From Dyella_B humi (GTDB lineage Bacteria; Pseudomonadota; Gammaproteobacteria; Xanthomonadales; Rhodanobacteraceae), in the NCBI RefSeq assembly GCF_044904605.1, contig NZ_JADIKI010000023.1, positions 2,319,562-2,383,561 of the forward strand: DNA of 64,000 bases. Reading direction: 5' to 3'. The notes beneath the pieces are model-generated. The model ran no database searches, had not been told where the DNA came from, and worked only from the letters and a program-made list of their open reading frames with translations. Positions within the stretch are counted from its first letter, which is position 1. Each line of letters opens with the position of its first letter. A program made the position numbers and the translations under genes. This document shows, one piece after another, positions 41,125-50,267 of this stretch.

Positions 41125-43710
41125 ATGCGAATGGACAAACTTACCTCGCGTTTCCAGCAGGCGCTTGCCGATGCGCAATCGCTGGCGGTGGGGCGCGACC
41201 ACAACATGCTCGAACCGGTGCACATCATGGCGGCGCTGCTCGACCAGCAGGGCGGCTCGACTGCACCGCTGCTCACCCAGGCACACGTCAACGTGCCGAC
41301 ATTTCGTCAGCGCGTGTACGAACTGGTTGATCGGCTGCCGAAAGTCAGCGGGCAGGAAGGCAATATCCACGTGAGCAATGAGCTGACGCGACTGCTCAAC
41401 CTTACCGACAAGCTTGCGCAGCAGCGCGGCGACCAATTCATCGCCAGCGAACTGTTCGTACTGGCGGCGCTGGAAGACAAGGGTGAACTCGGCGCCGCGC
41501 TGAAAGCGGCTGGGGCCAACAAGGCTAATCTTGAAGCCGCCATCGACGCGTTGCGTGGCGGTGAAAAGGTACAAAGCGAGAACGCCGAAGAGCAGCGCCA
41601 GGCGCTGGAAAAATACTGCGTCGATCTCACCGCGCGCGCCGAGAGCGGCAAGCTCGATCCGGTGATCGGGCGCGATGAGGAAATCCGCCGCGTGATCCAG
41701 GTGCTGCAGCGTCGCACCAAGAACAATCCCGTGCTGATCGGTGAGCCGGGTGTGGGTAAGACAGCCATTGTCGAAGGTCTCGCACAGCGCATCATCAAGA
41801 ACGAAGTGCCCGAGGGCCTGCGCGACAAGCGCGTACTGTCGCTCGACATGGGCTCGTTGATTGCCGGCGCGAAATTCCGCGGCGAATTCGAAGAACGTCT
41901 GAAAGCCGTGCTCCATGATCTGGCCAAGAACGAAGGTCAGATCATCCTGTTCATCGACGAATTGCACACCATGGTCGGCGCAGGCAAGGCCGAAGGCGCG
42001 ATGGACGCGGGCAACATGCTGAAGCCCGCGCTCGCACGCGGCGAGCTGCATTGCATTGGCGCCACCACGCTGGACGAATACCGCAAATACTTAGAGAAAG
42101 ATGCCGCCTTGGAACGCCGCTTCCAGAAGGTGTACGTGGGCGAGCCGAACGTGGAGGACACCATCGCGATTCTGCGCGGCCTGAAGGAACGCTACGCCAT
42201 GCATCACGGCGTGGAGATCACCGATCCAGCCATCGTCGCGGCGGCTACGTTGTCGAACCGCTACATCACCGATCGCCAGTTGCCGGACAAGGCCATCGAC
42301 CTGATCGATGAAGCCGCTTCGCGCATCCGCATGGAGATCGACTCCAAACCTGAAGAGCTCGACCGCCTCGAGCGTCGCCTGATCCAGTTGAAGATCCAGC
42401 GCGAAATGCTGAAGAAGGAAACCGACGAAGCATCCAAGAAGCGCCTGGCCGATCTCGATAACGACATCGCCAGACTGGAGCGCGAGTTCTCCGATCTCAA
42501 CGAAGTGTGGAAATCGGAGAAAGCCGCTTTGCAGGGCGCCACCAAGGTGAAGGAGCAGATCGAGCAAGCACGCGTGGAACTGGAAGCCGCGCAGCGCCGG
42601 CAGGACTACGCCAAGATGAGCGAGCTCCAGTACGGCCGCCTACCGGAACTGGAAAAGCAGCTCGCCGCCGCACAGGCTGCCGAAAAGCAGGAATTCAAGC
42701 TGGTGCAGGACCGCGTCACGGAAGAAGAGGTAGCCGAAGTGGTGTCGCGCTGGACCGGCATTCCCGTCAGCAAAATGCTGGAAGGCGAACGCGACAAGCT
42801 GTTGCACATGGAAGATTCGTTGCATAAGCGCGTGGTCGGCCAGGACGAAGCGGTGCGCGCCGTGTCTGACGCGATCCGCCGCGCGCGTGCGGGTTTGTCC
42901 GATCCGAATCGTCCTTACGGCTCGTTCCTGTTCCTCGGCCCCACCGGCGTGGGCAAGACCGAGTTGTGCAAGGCGCTGGCCGAATTCTTGTTCGATACAC
43001 AGGAAGCGATCGTGCGCATCGACATGAGTGAGTTCATGGAGAAGCACTCCGTGGCCCGCTTGATCGGCGCGCCTCCGGGCTACGTCGGTTATGAAGAAGG
43101 CGGTTATCTCACCGAGGCGGTGCGTCGCCGTCCGTACAGCGTGATCTTGCTGGACGAAGTGGAGAAAGCGCACCCGGACGTCTTCAACGTGCTGCTGCAG
43201 GTGCTCGATGATGGGCGCCTCACCGATGGCCAGGGCCGCACGGTAGATTTCCGCAACACCGTGATCGTGATGACCTCCAACCTGGGCTCGCAACTCATCC
43301 AGGAAAGCGCGGGCGACTCCGAAGCGGACTACCTGCAGATGAAGGCAGCGGTGCTCGGCGTGGTGCAGGCGCATTTCCGGCCGGAATTCATCAACCGCCT
43401 GGACGAACTGGTGGTGTTCCGTCCGCTTGAGAAAAAGCAGATCCGCAAGATCGCGCTGATCCAGCTGACGTATCTGGAAAAGCGGCTGGCCGAACGTCAG
43501 CTCAAGATGGAGATCGACGACAAGGCACTGGATCTTCTGGGCAACGTCGGCTTCGATCCAGTTTACGGCGCGCGCCCGCTCAAGCGAGCGATCCAGCAGC
43601 AGTTGGAGAATCCGCTGGCGAGGGAAATTCTGGAAGGGCGCTTCGCGTCGGGCGACACGATTGTTGTGGGTGTGGAAGGCGGGCATCTGGTTTTCCACAA
43701 GCATGCCTGA
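41125..43710 (+). CDS. clpB: ClpB disaggregase
   Basis: An 861-residue Hsp100 chaperone that, with DnaK, extracts proteins from aggregates. It has the Clp N-domain (residues 1-150), AAA+ domain 1 with Walker A GEPGVGKT (206-213) and FIDELHTMVGAG, the coiled-coil middle domain (about 410-525) that distinguishes ClpB from ClpA, and AAA+ domain 2 with GPTGVGKT (605-612). Both pore loops (KFRGEFEERLK region; GYVGYEEGG) are visible. GGGGA stands eight bases before the ATG; the second ATG at 41131 is an alternative. It is controlled by the sigma32 promoter just upstream. Confidence 0.98.
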   Translation: MRMDKLTSRFQQALADAQSLAVGRDHNMLEPVHIMAALLDQQGGSTAPLLTQAHVNVPTFRQRVYELVDRLPKVSGQEGNIHVSNELTRLLNLTDKLAQQRGDQFIASELFVLAALEDKGELGAALKAAGANKANLEAAIDALRGGEKVQSENAEEQRQALEKYCVDLTARAESGKLDPVIGRDEEIRRVIQVLQRRTKNNPVLIGEPGVGKTAIVEGLAQRIIKNEVPEGLRDKRVLSLDMGSLIAGAKFRGEFEERLKAVLHDLAKNEGQIILFIDELHTMVGAGKAEGAMDAGNMLKPALARGELHCIGATTLDEYRKYLEKDAALERRFQKVYVGEPNVEDTIAILRGLKERYAMHHGVEITDPAIVAAATLSNRYITDRQLPDKAIDLIDEAASRIRMEIDSKPEELDRLERRLIQLKIQREMLKKETDEASKKRLADLDNDIARLEREFSDLNEVWKSEKAALQGATKVKEQIEQARVELEAAQRRQDYAKMSELQYGRLPELEKQLAAAQAAEKQEFKLVQDRVTEEEVAEVVSRWTGIPVSKMLEGERDKLLHMEDSLHKRVVGQDEAVRAVSDAIRRARAGLSDPNRPYGSFLFLGPTGVGKTELCKALAEFLFDTQEAIVRIDMSEFMEKHSVARLIGAPPGYVGYEEGGYLTEAVRRRPYSVILLDEVEKAHPDVFNVLLQVLDDGRLTDGQGRTVDFRNTVIVMTSNLGSQLIQESAGDSEADYLQMKAAVLGVVQAHFRPEFINRLDELVVFRPLEKKQIRKIALIQLTYLEKRLAERQLKMEIDDKALDLLGNVGFDPVYGARPLKRAIQQQLENPLAREILEGRFASGDTIVVGVEGGHLVFHKHA

Positions 43711-43771
43711 TGTTTCAGCCCTAGGGAGACCGGCGAGGCGAGGGGGCGATCATGTTGCACATCCCCTCACT

Positions 43772-43793
43772 GCCGTCATTCCCGCGAAAGCGG
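43772..43793. repeat. Half copy of the GTCATT repeat
   Basis: GCCGTCATTCCCGCGAAAGCGG matches the left arm and loop of the repeats at 2207 and 16621, but the GGAATGACGGC right arm is missing. It lies between convergent clpB and the sulfotransferase gene. Confidence 0.65.
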
Positions 43794-43863
43794 AGGCGCT
43801 TTTCAACAGCGAAGCTGGTCAATCTATCTTCGCTTTTGCATCAGAGCAAGTGGATTGATTTGA

Positions 43864-45894
43864 TCAGAGCATGCCCGCATCGCGGTCGCGATAACGCACC
43901 AGCGCATCACCAAGCATGTTCTCGAGTGGACTGAGGTAAGGCGCATACTTCGCCCACTGGTCGACGCCATCGCGGAAGATGGGGCGACGCACTTGTTCGG
44001 AACTTGCAGTGCGCACGCTGCGTTCGGTCTTGTGAAATTCCAGGCAATTTGGCTCGAACGGCAGATCGCAGAAATCGAGGATTCGCCGCACGTTGCTTTC
44101 CAGGTCGTCGACCACGCTTTCGTGATACACGCGCAGCACGCGACCGGGAAGTACGTCGCCCCAATGCTGCATAAGATCGAGATAGGTGCGGTAGTAGCGC
44201 GCGATGTCCTCGATGCTATAAGTGAATTCCTGGCCAGTAGCGAACAGTTGCTTGAGGTTGCTGAAGCAGCAGGCCATGGGTTCGCGGCGCGCGTCGATGA
44301 TCTTCGCATTCGGCAGCATCAGATGAATCAGGCCAAGGTGCCGGAAGTTGTTCGGCATCTTGTCGATAAAGTAAGGCTTGTTGCCTCGGTAGATGCGTGT
44401 GTCGCGCAGGTACTTTTCCCCCAGTTTGCGGAAATCCTCCGGCTGCATGTCTGCCAGCACGCCTGGGTAGCGGGGATCGTCGAGATTGAGATCGCGTCCT
44501 TGCAGATCGAGCACGATGCGGGGAATGTCGGCCAGTTCTTGCGTGCCTTCCACCTGCGAATGGGATGCGAGAATCTGTTCCAGCAGCGTGGAGCCCGCGC
44601 GCGGAAGGCCGACGATAAAAATAGGGTCCGGACTGGGATTGCCGACATTCGTGCGCTTTTCGAAGAACTCACGGGTGCAGACTTCGATCTGCCTACGCGT
44701 ATTGGTTTCGATGATGTCCGCGCGATAGCGGCTTTCGGAGCGCTTGAGCGCATTGCCTTGTTCGTAATGGCGCCAAGACTGAGCATAGTCGCCACGATCT
44801 TCGAACGCCTTGCCCAGCGCGAAATTGAGATGATACCGATCGATCAGTGGCGTAGCTGAGGACGCCTCCTCGGTGCGCATGCGCGCGATTTCGTCGTCGT
44901 CGAAACGGTAGGTCTTGAGATTGGCCAGGCTCCAGTAGGCATCGCCAAAGTTGGGTCGTGCCGCCGTCGCCGCGCGGTAGGCGTCGATGGCATCGGTTTG
45001 CCGACCCTGTGTCTTGAGCGAATGCGCCAGCGACAGATGCAGATCGGCTGCGCCGGGTGCATCCTGCAGAAGCTTCCGGTACAGCGCGATGGCGCGATCG
45101 TGTTCGCCCAGGCCAACGCTCGCGCTGGCGTATAGCGTGCGGTAATCGAGATGATCGGGGTCGATCGTGAGCAGCTTTTCGATCTCCTCGCAGGCTCGCT
45201 TGTATAAATGCCGCTCAAACAGCACGCATGCATAGTCGTAGCGTGCCGCCCGATAATCCGGGGCGACCTTCAGCACGGCTTCGAGCAATATCTCCGCATC
45301 ATCAAGTACCTCGCGCGCCAGGCCGATACGGGCGAGCAAGCGCATTCCCTCCACGTCGTTGCCGACTTTGAGTAGGTAGGCGCGGATGATCTGTTCGGCA
45401 GGATCGAGCTCGCCGTCCGAAAAATGACTGGTTGCGCGCACCACATCGGGTGCCAGGCGCTTGAGCGTGGCGACGTGCGAGGCAGCGGTCGCTGCGTTGG
45501 TGGCATCGCCGATCATGCGGTAAAGGCCTTCGAGCAGGTTCCAGCTCGAAGGCAGTGCCGGGTTGATGTTCACCGCATGCAAAAGCGCGTCGATCGCGCG
45601 CGGCGCATCGCGCAGCACCACGTAACAGTGGCCGCGCTCTTCGTGCAGACGGCTGTAACGTGGATGCGACTGTTCCATGCGTGCGAGCGTCTGCAATGCG
45701 GCGTCGATCTGCCCAAGGTAGCGCTGGCTGCGGGCAATGAGATAGAGCACTTCGTAATGGTCGGCTGCCTCGGTCAGCAACGCTTGGGCCGTCTGTAAGG
45801 CTTGCGTGTGCTGGCCGTCCACCTGCCATTGACGGATGCGCTGGATTTCAAGTTCCAGCGGCGAGAGGATCGGATCGATGGCCGTAGCGTTCAT
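43864..45894 (-). CDS. TPR-domain sulfotransferase
   Basis: A 676-residue protein. Residues of about 10-380 form a run of TPR repeats (for example DYRAARYDYACVLFERHLYKRACEEIEKLL and PGAADLHLSLAHSLKTQGRQTDAIDAYRAAT regions), followed by a sulfotransferase domain. The PAPS 5'-phosphosulfate loop is VGLPRAGSTLLEQIL (GLPRAGST at 429-436), and the 3'-phosphate part is likely near KIIDARREPMACCFS. It would transfer sulfate from PAPS to an unknown acceptor. No signal peptide or membrane segment is visible. It lies downstream of a TonB-dependent receptor gene on the same strand, with a terminator between. The acceptor and pathway are unknown. Confidence 0.85.
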   Translation of the reverse strand: MNATAIDPILSPLELEIQRIRQWQVDGQHTQALQTAQALLTEAADHYEVLYLIARSQRYLGQIDAALQTLARMEQSHPRYSRLHEERGHCYVVLRDAPRAIDALLHAVNINPALPSSWNLLEGLYRMIGDATNAATAASHVATLKRLAPDVVRATSHFSDGELDPAEQIIRAYLLKVGNDVEGMRLLARIGLAREVLDDAEILLEAVLKVAPDYRAARYDYACVLFERHLYKRACEEIEKLLTIDPDHLDYRTLYASASVGLGEHDRAIALYRKLLQDAPGAADLHLSLAHSLKTQGRQTDAIDAYRAATAARPNFGDAYWSLANLKTYRFDDDEIARMRTEEASSATPLIDRYHLNFALGKAFEDRGDYAQSWRHYEQGNALKRSESRYRADIIETNTRRQIEVCTREFFEKRTNVGNPSPDPIFIVGLPRAGSTLLEQILASHSQVEGTQELADIPRIVLDLQGRDLNLDDPRYPGVLADMQPEDFRKLGEKYLRDTRIYRGNKPYFIDKMPNNFRHLGLIHLMLPNAKIIDARREPMACCFSNLKQLFATGQEFTYSIEDIARYYRTYLDLMQHWGDVLPGRVLRVYHESVVDDLESNVRRILDFCDLPFEPNCLEFHKTERSVRTASSEQVRRPIFRDGVDQWAKYAPYLSPLENMLGDALVRYRDRDAGML

Positions 45895-45912
45895 GGAAAC
45901 GAAATAAACCGT

Positions 45913-45942
45913 AAAAAAAGGGGCGGGCTCTCCGCCCGCCCC
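45913..45942 (-). terminator. Rho-independent terminator after the receptor gene
   Basis: A perfect 9-bp stem GGGGCGGGC / GCCCGCCCC with a 5-base loop (45920-45942), with a seven-base T run when read leftwards. It separates the receptor from the sulfotransferase gene. Confidence 0.92.
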
Positions 45943-45979
45943 ATTCTATGTGTATCTGCTCGCGTGCGAAGCAAGCTGC

Positions 45980-48619
45980 TTAGAACTTGAAACCCACCTT
46001 CAAGCCGATTACGCGCGGTCGAATCGGCACTTGCGACTCGATGAACTGGGCCGAGGAGGTAAACACGCTGGCGTTATTGTTGGTCAGGTTGGTGCCATAC
46101 AGCGACACGTCCCAGTTGTCCTTGGCCACGCCCACCGATGCGTCGACCGTGTTATAGCCACCCTGCAGGTACCGCAGTTCCACCGTGGTGATGTCCGTCA
46201 CGCCCGCGCCGCTCGGATAGGTGGCCGGCTGGTTGTACATCGAACCGGTGTGGTTGAAGCCGACCTGCGCGAATGCCTTGAAGCCGTCGCCGAACGTCCA
46301 GTCATAACGCAGACGCATGTTGTACTGCGAACGGGGCGAGAAGGCCGGCACGCTGCCAACTTCACCGAACGGATTGGCGAAGGACGTTTCCGCACCGACG
46401 GCGCCGGTTTGGATAATGCATTCGTTGTACCGGGCCGAGCCGGGGATGTTGTCGATCAGGCACGGCGAGGTGGTCTGCTTGGCATGGTTGAGCGAACCGG
46501 AACCGATAAGCGTTAGGCCATCGGTAATGCGCGCCTGGAACTGCAGTTCCCCACCATCCACCTTGTAGTTCGGACCGTTGACCGCGAAGGTGGTGTTGCC
46601 CAGCACCAGCGGATTGAAGAACTGCATCTGCACGTTGTCCCACCGCATGTCATACAGCGAGCCGTTGAGCAGCAGGCGGTCGTCGAAGAAGGTGGTCTTG
46701 AAGCCGATTTCGTTGTTGGTCAGCGTATCGGGGGCGTAGCTGATCGGCTTCTGGTACTGCGCTTGGCCGTCGAGCTTCGCCACGCCCGAGGTCGTGCGGT
46801 TGAAGCCACCCGGACGGAAACCCTGCGAGAACGTGTAATACACCATCGTTGTCGGCGTGATGTGCCACACCACGTTCGCACGGCTCTTAAAGCCGTGATA
46901 GGTCTTGTGATAGTCCATCACCGTGTCGTTGCCCACGTAGGTGCCGTTGGGAACGTTGTCCTGCGCCGTGGTGGTATAGAACTCCGTACCCGTCTGCCAC
47001 TCGGAGTAGTGGTAATAACGCGTGCCGCCGGTCACGGTCAGCACATCCGGAATGATGTCGTACGACAGCGAAGCGAATGCCGCTTCCTGCTTGTAACCGC
47101 GTTGCTCGACTTCACCGAAGGCCGTGTTGTCGGCCATCTCGACGCCCGGTGACGACATCGCATTGGCTACGCACGGATAGCCGCCGGCGAGCGCACTGGC
47201 CAGGTTCTGCGGTGTACAAGACGGGATGGTCTTGTAGTTGAAGTCCATGTGATCGTCGATGTTGAAATCTTCGTAGTACAGGCCGCCGATGACGCGGAAG
47301 CGATAATCTTCCGGCGTGCTCAAGCGCAGCTCATGGCTCTGATGCGTACTGTTTACGTGGTCGTTCCAATAGCCGACCGGCGAATAGCAGATCGGCTTGC
47401 CCGCGCTGGACAGGCCCGCCGAGGTGCCGGTGCACTGGTAGTACATGCCACCCGCGCTGCGCGAGTAGTTGGTGTAGTCCTGCTGTTCGCTGATGTGGCG
47501 ATTGGTATAGCCGCCCGTGTACACCAGCGAGAGGTCACCAATCTGGCCGTTCAACGTCCACGAGGTATTGGTGAAATGGTCGTTGTTCCAGGCCGGCACG
47601 AAGGCGGTAATCTGGTTGTTGCCGAGCGTCTGGCCGTCTGTGCCGATCGGGTAGGTCGAGGACTGGCCCTTGGCGTCCAGGTTCTGGTAGCTCTCGGCGA
47701 TCAGGAAGTTCCAATCGTCGTTGATCTTCCACAGCGCGGACAGGCGGGCACCCTGGTAGTCGACCGGGTTCCAGTTGTTCTGCGCGACGCTATCGTTGTT
47801 GATGACCGAGGTACCGCCGGCAGCAACGTAAGGCGCCATGGCGCCGCCGCCGTCGGTGGACTGGCGCGTGAACGTGCTCGGCACGTTGTTGATGTAACCG
47901 CCTTCATGATCGTGGTAGATCACGCCGCGCACAGCGAGTGTGCCGGGAATGAGCGGCAGGTTCAGCACGGCATTGGCCGAATTGTTCGGCGCGCCACCAT
48001 CGGTGACGCCGACGCCGGCTTCGGCACTGCCGCTGACCTTATTGAGATTCGGCTTGTTGGTGATGTAGCGCACGGCACCCGCTTCGGCGCCACCGCCGAA
48101 CAGCGTGCCCTGCGGGCCTTCGAGCACTTCGAGGCGTTCCATGTCGACCATGTAGATGTCGAGGTTACGCGCCGGGAACTGCATCGACTGATCGTCGAGA
48201 TAGACGGCGACGTTCGGGAACGGTGCGATCGATGCGCTCGACTGATTGCCGAGGAAGCCGGTGCTCAGGCCGCGCATGTAGATGTTGCCCTGGCCTGGAC
48301 CGTTCGCGGCGAAGGTCACGTTGGGCAGGTATTTGATCAGGTCGTCGAACGATACGACGTTCAACTGCTGCAAGGTCGTACCGGTGAATGCCTGCAGCGT
48401 AATCGGCACGTCCTGCATGTCTTGGGCCGTGTGCTGCGCCGTCACCGTTACCGTGCCGAGCGTAGCCGCGTTAGCCGCATTCGAGTTGGCCGGCTGCGCG
48501 GGCTGAGTGACCGGCGTCGGCTGGGTCGCTGGAGCGGGCTGCACAGTGTCATCCGCGTAAGACACGCGAGTGACCGCAAGCGCGGCCAGCACCGCGCAAG
48601 TGATTGGATTGATCTTCAA
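45980..48619 (-). CDS. TonB-dependent receptor next to the phn cluster
   Basis: An 879-residue outer-membrane receptor. The signal peptide (KINPITCAVLAALAVTRVSYA) precedes a Pro/Gln/Thr-rich linker, the TonB-box-like LGTVTVTAQ, and a plug with FDDLIKYLPNVTFAANGPGQGNIYMRG and LEVLEGPQGTLFGGGAEAGAVRYIT. The barrel ends in a terminal Phe (KVGFKF). The TTG at 48619 is chosen because GGGGG stands eight bases before it and it starts the signal peptide; no in-frame ATG does so. The upstream region holds two half-sites resembling the PhnF palindrome at 54719, which suggests, but does not prove, a role in phosphonate uptake. Its own terminator follows. Confidence 0.9.
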   Translation of the reverse strand: MKINPITCAVLAALAVTRVSYADDTVQPAPATQPTPVTQPAQPANSNAANAATLGTVTVTAQHTAQDMQDVPITLQAFTGTTLQQLNVVSFDDLIKYLPNVTFAANGPGQGNIYMRGLSTGFLGNQSSASIAPFPNVAVYLDDQSMQFPARNLDIYMVDMERLEVLEGPQGTLFGGGAEAGAVRYITNKPNLNKVSGSAEAGVGVTDGGAPNNSANAVLNLPLIPGTLAVRGVIYHDHEGGYINNVPSTFTRQSTDGGGAMAPYVAAGGTSVINNDSVAQNNWNPVDYQGARLSALWKINDDWNFLIAESYQNLDAKGQSSTYPIGTDGQTLGNNQITAFVPAWNNDHFTNTSWTLNGQIGDLSLVYTGGYTNRHISEQQDYTNYSRSAGGMYYQCTGTSAGLSSAGKPICYSPVGYWNDHVNSTHQSHELRLSTPEDYRFRVIGGLYYEDFNIDDHMDFNYKTIPSCTPQNLASALAGGYPCVANAMSSPGVEMADNTAFGEVEQRGYKQEAAFASLSYDIIPDVLTVTGGTRYYHYSEWQTGTEFYTTTAQDNVPNGTYVGNDTVMDYHKTYHGFKSRANVVWHITPTTMVYYTFSQGFRPGGFNRTTSGVAKLDGQAQYQKPISYAPDTLTNNEIGFKTTFFDDRLLLNGSLYDMRWDNVQMQFFNPLVLGNTTFAVNGPNYKVDGGELQFQARITDGLTLIGSGSLNHAKQTTSPCLIDNIPGSARYNECIIQTGAVGAETSFANPFGEVGSVPAFSPRSQYNMRLRYDWTFGDGFKAFAQVGFNHTGSMYNQPATYPSGAGVTDITTVELRYLQGGYNTVDASVGVAKDNWDVSLYGTNLTNNNASVFTSSAQFIESQVPIRPRVIGLKVGFKF

Positions 48620-49097
48620 GACTATATCCCCCGGGATGTGGTAGTTGCACAACACCAGCACCACTGCCTGATGCTGTTTCGACCAGTAGGCTAGGGGACT
48701 GCGATGAAATGCTTATGACTTCGTCTAGTCAACTTGCATAGATGTCTAGTTGAAGTTGCACAGCATGTCGCCCGCCCCCCGAGCGGCGCGCGTACTCTTG
48801 GGGTTCCGCATGACAGCGTGATGTCGGAAATACTTTTAAATAATGAATTTCGCTGCATGTGTTCATGCACATGCCTGAATGCGACAAGCCGACACTGACA
48901 TGTCGCAATATCCTGCCGTGCGTCACGCATGTTTCGGTATTGAGATGGCTCGCGAGCATCTACAGCCGATTAGCGACACCAACCGCTTATCGATGCAGAG
49001 AATCATCCGCGGTCATTCCAAGCGCAATGCACGAGGAATGGCACGAGTGGCCCATCAGGACAATATCTGCGGATAGGCTTGCCGACGATTGAAACGA
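48620..49097. other. Intergenic region between the receptor and phnM
   Basis: About 480 bases with no convincing gene. It holds the two operator-like half-sites at 48722-48750 and a small hairpin GCATGTG-TTCATG-CACATGC near 48855-48874. The region is AT-richer around 48830-48850 (TACTTTTAAATAATGAATTT). No clear terminator for the phn operon is seen. Confidence 0.45.
48722..48750. promoter_or_regulatory. Paired PhnF-like half-sites upstream of a TonB-dependent receptor
   Basis: CGTCTAGT (48722-48729) and TGTCTAGT (48743-48750) are direct repeats 21 bases apart, two helical turns. They match the left arm of the 54719-54736 palindrome at seven and eight of eight positions. They lie about 105-130 bases upstream of the receptor start. 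They sit in a larger imperfect 21-22 bp tandem duplication. Confidence 0.45.
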
Positions 49098-50240
49098 TTA
49101 GAACGAACGCTGCCCTGCGACCCACACATGGCGCACAATCGGCAAGCCACCCACTGCGCGCATACGCACCACATCCGCACGCATACCGGGCTTGAGCTGT
49201 CCGCGATCCTCGAAGCCCAGTGCTCTGGCCGGGTTGCGGCTCACCGTCGCCATCGCGCGCGGCATCGACCAGCCGGCTTGCGTGTGCAGCAGAAAAGCGC
49301 CGTGCAGCAGGCTGGCGGGCACGTAGTCGGAAGAGAGCATGTCCAGGCGATCGTTGCGCGCCAATTCCAGTGCCGACACGTTGCCGGAGTGTGAGCCGCC
49401 GCGCACGATGTTGGGCGCGCCCATCACCGTACTCAGCCCGTGCGCGTATGCGGCATCGGCCGCTTCTTGCGTAGTGGGAAATTCCGAAATGGTCACGCCG
49501 ATGCGTTGTGCATGGCGCACCTGTTCGGTGTCCGTGTCGTCATGGCTGGCGAGCACCACGTTGTGTTGCCGTGCCATCGCGAGCACGACGCGCTCGTGTC
49601 TGGCACTGTAGTTAGCCTGCTGTTCCGTGCGGCGCTTCACTACGTCGGCAAATTCCTCTTCTGTCCAGCTCATATGGTTCTTGCTGTAGTACTTGCGATA
49701 CTGCTGCAGATCGCGGTATTGGCGCTGGCCGGGCGTGTGGTCCATCAGTGAGACCAGGCGCACGCTACGGTGATGCATGAGCGGTTCCAGTGCCTCGAGC
49801 AAGCGCGGATACGCTAGTTCGCAGCGCAGATGAATCCAGTGATCGGCGCGCAGCGCACCGCTGGCCTGACCTTCGAGAATGGCATCGTAAGTGCTGCGCA
49901 AGGTTTCGATGCGCACGCTTTCCTCTTCCAGGTCGCCTACGGAGAGCGCATCGAACACGGTGGTGATGCCGGCGGCGGCTATCTGCGCATCGTGCGTGAG
50001 TACCGCGGGCAGCGATGGCCACAACACACCGGCGCGTGGCATCAGGTGTTTTTCCAGGTTGTCGGTATGCACTTCGATCAGGCCCGGGATGATGTAGTCG
50101 CCTTCGCAGTCGATCGCGCCCGGCGAGGGCGTGGGGCCTTCGTCGATCATGCGGATCACGCCGTTGCGGGCGAACAGGCTGCCGTGGATCACCGTATCGT
50201 CGAGCACGATGCGTGCATTGGTCAGGACTAAGTCGTTCAT
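49098..50240 (-). CDS. phnM: PhnM, ribose methylphosphonate triphosphate diphosphatase
   Basis: A 380-residue amidohydrolase-superfamily enzyme that removes pyrophosphate from alpha-D-ribose 1-methylphosphonate 5-triphosphate in the C-P lyase pathway. Metal-site motifs are GLIEVHTDNLEKH near 60, SLMDHTPGQ near 165 and LASHDDTDTEQV near 230. The ATG at 50240 aligns with the E. coli N-terminus; ATG 50255 is five codons upstream. Neither has a clear ribosome binding site. It is the last gene of phnGHIJKLM, 27 bases after phnL. Confidence 0.96.
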   Translation of the reverse strand: MNDLVLTNARIVLDDTVIHGSLFARNGVIRMIDEGPTPSPGAIDCEGDYIIPGLIEVHTDNLEKHLMPRAGVLWPSLPAVLTHDAQIAAAGITTVFDALSVGDLEEESVRIETLRSTYDAILEGQASGALRADHWIHLRCELAYPRLLEALEPLMHHRSVRLVSLMDHTPGQRQYRDLQQYRKYYSKNHMSWTEEEFADVVKRRTEQQANYSARHERVVLAMARQHNVVLASHDDTDTEQVRHAQRIGVTISEFPTTQEAADAAYAHGLSTVMGAPNIVRGGSHSGNVSALELARNDRLDMLSSDYVPASLLHGAFLLHTQAGWSMPRAMATVSRNPARALGFEDRGQLKPGMRADVVRMRAVGGLPIVRHVWVAGQRSF

Positions 50241-50267
50241 AAGGGCCGTGGGCATAGAAAAGGGAAT

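Noticed and set aside
47249..48694. Plus-strand open frame of 481 codons opposite a TonB-dependent receptor
   Set aside because: It is the complement of a clear receptor gene, rich in Arg and Val as antisense frames of high-GC genes are, with no family motif or ribosome binding site.
48859..49092. Small plus-strand open frame of 77 codons between the receptor and phnM
   Set aside because: No ribosome binding site, no recognisable motif and Cys/Arg/Trp-rich composition typical of chance frames.
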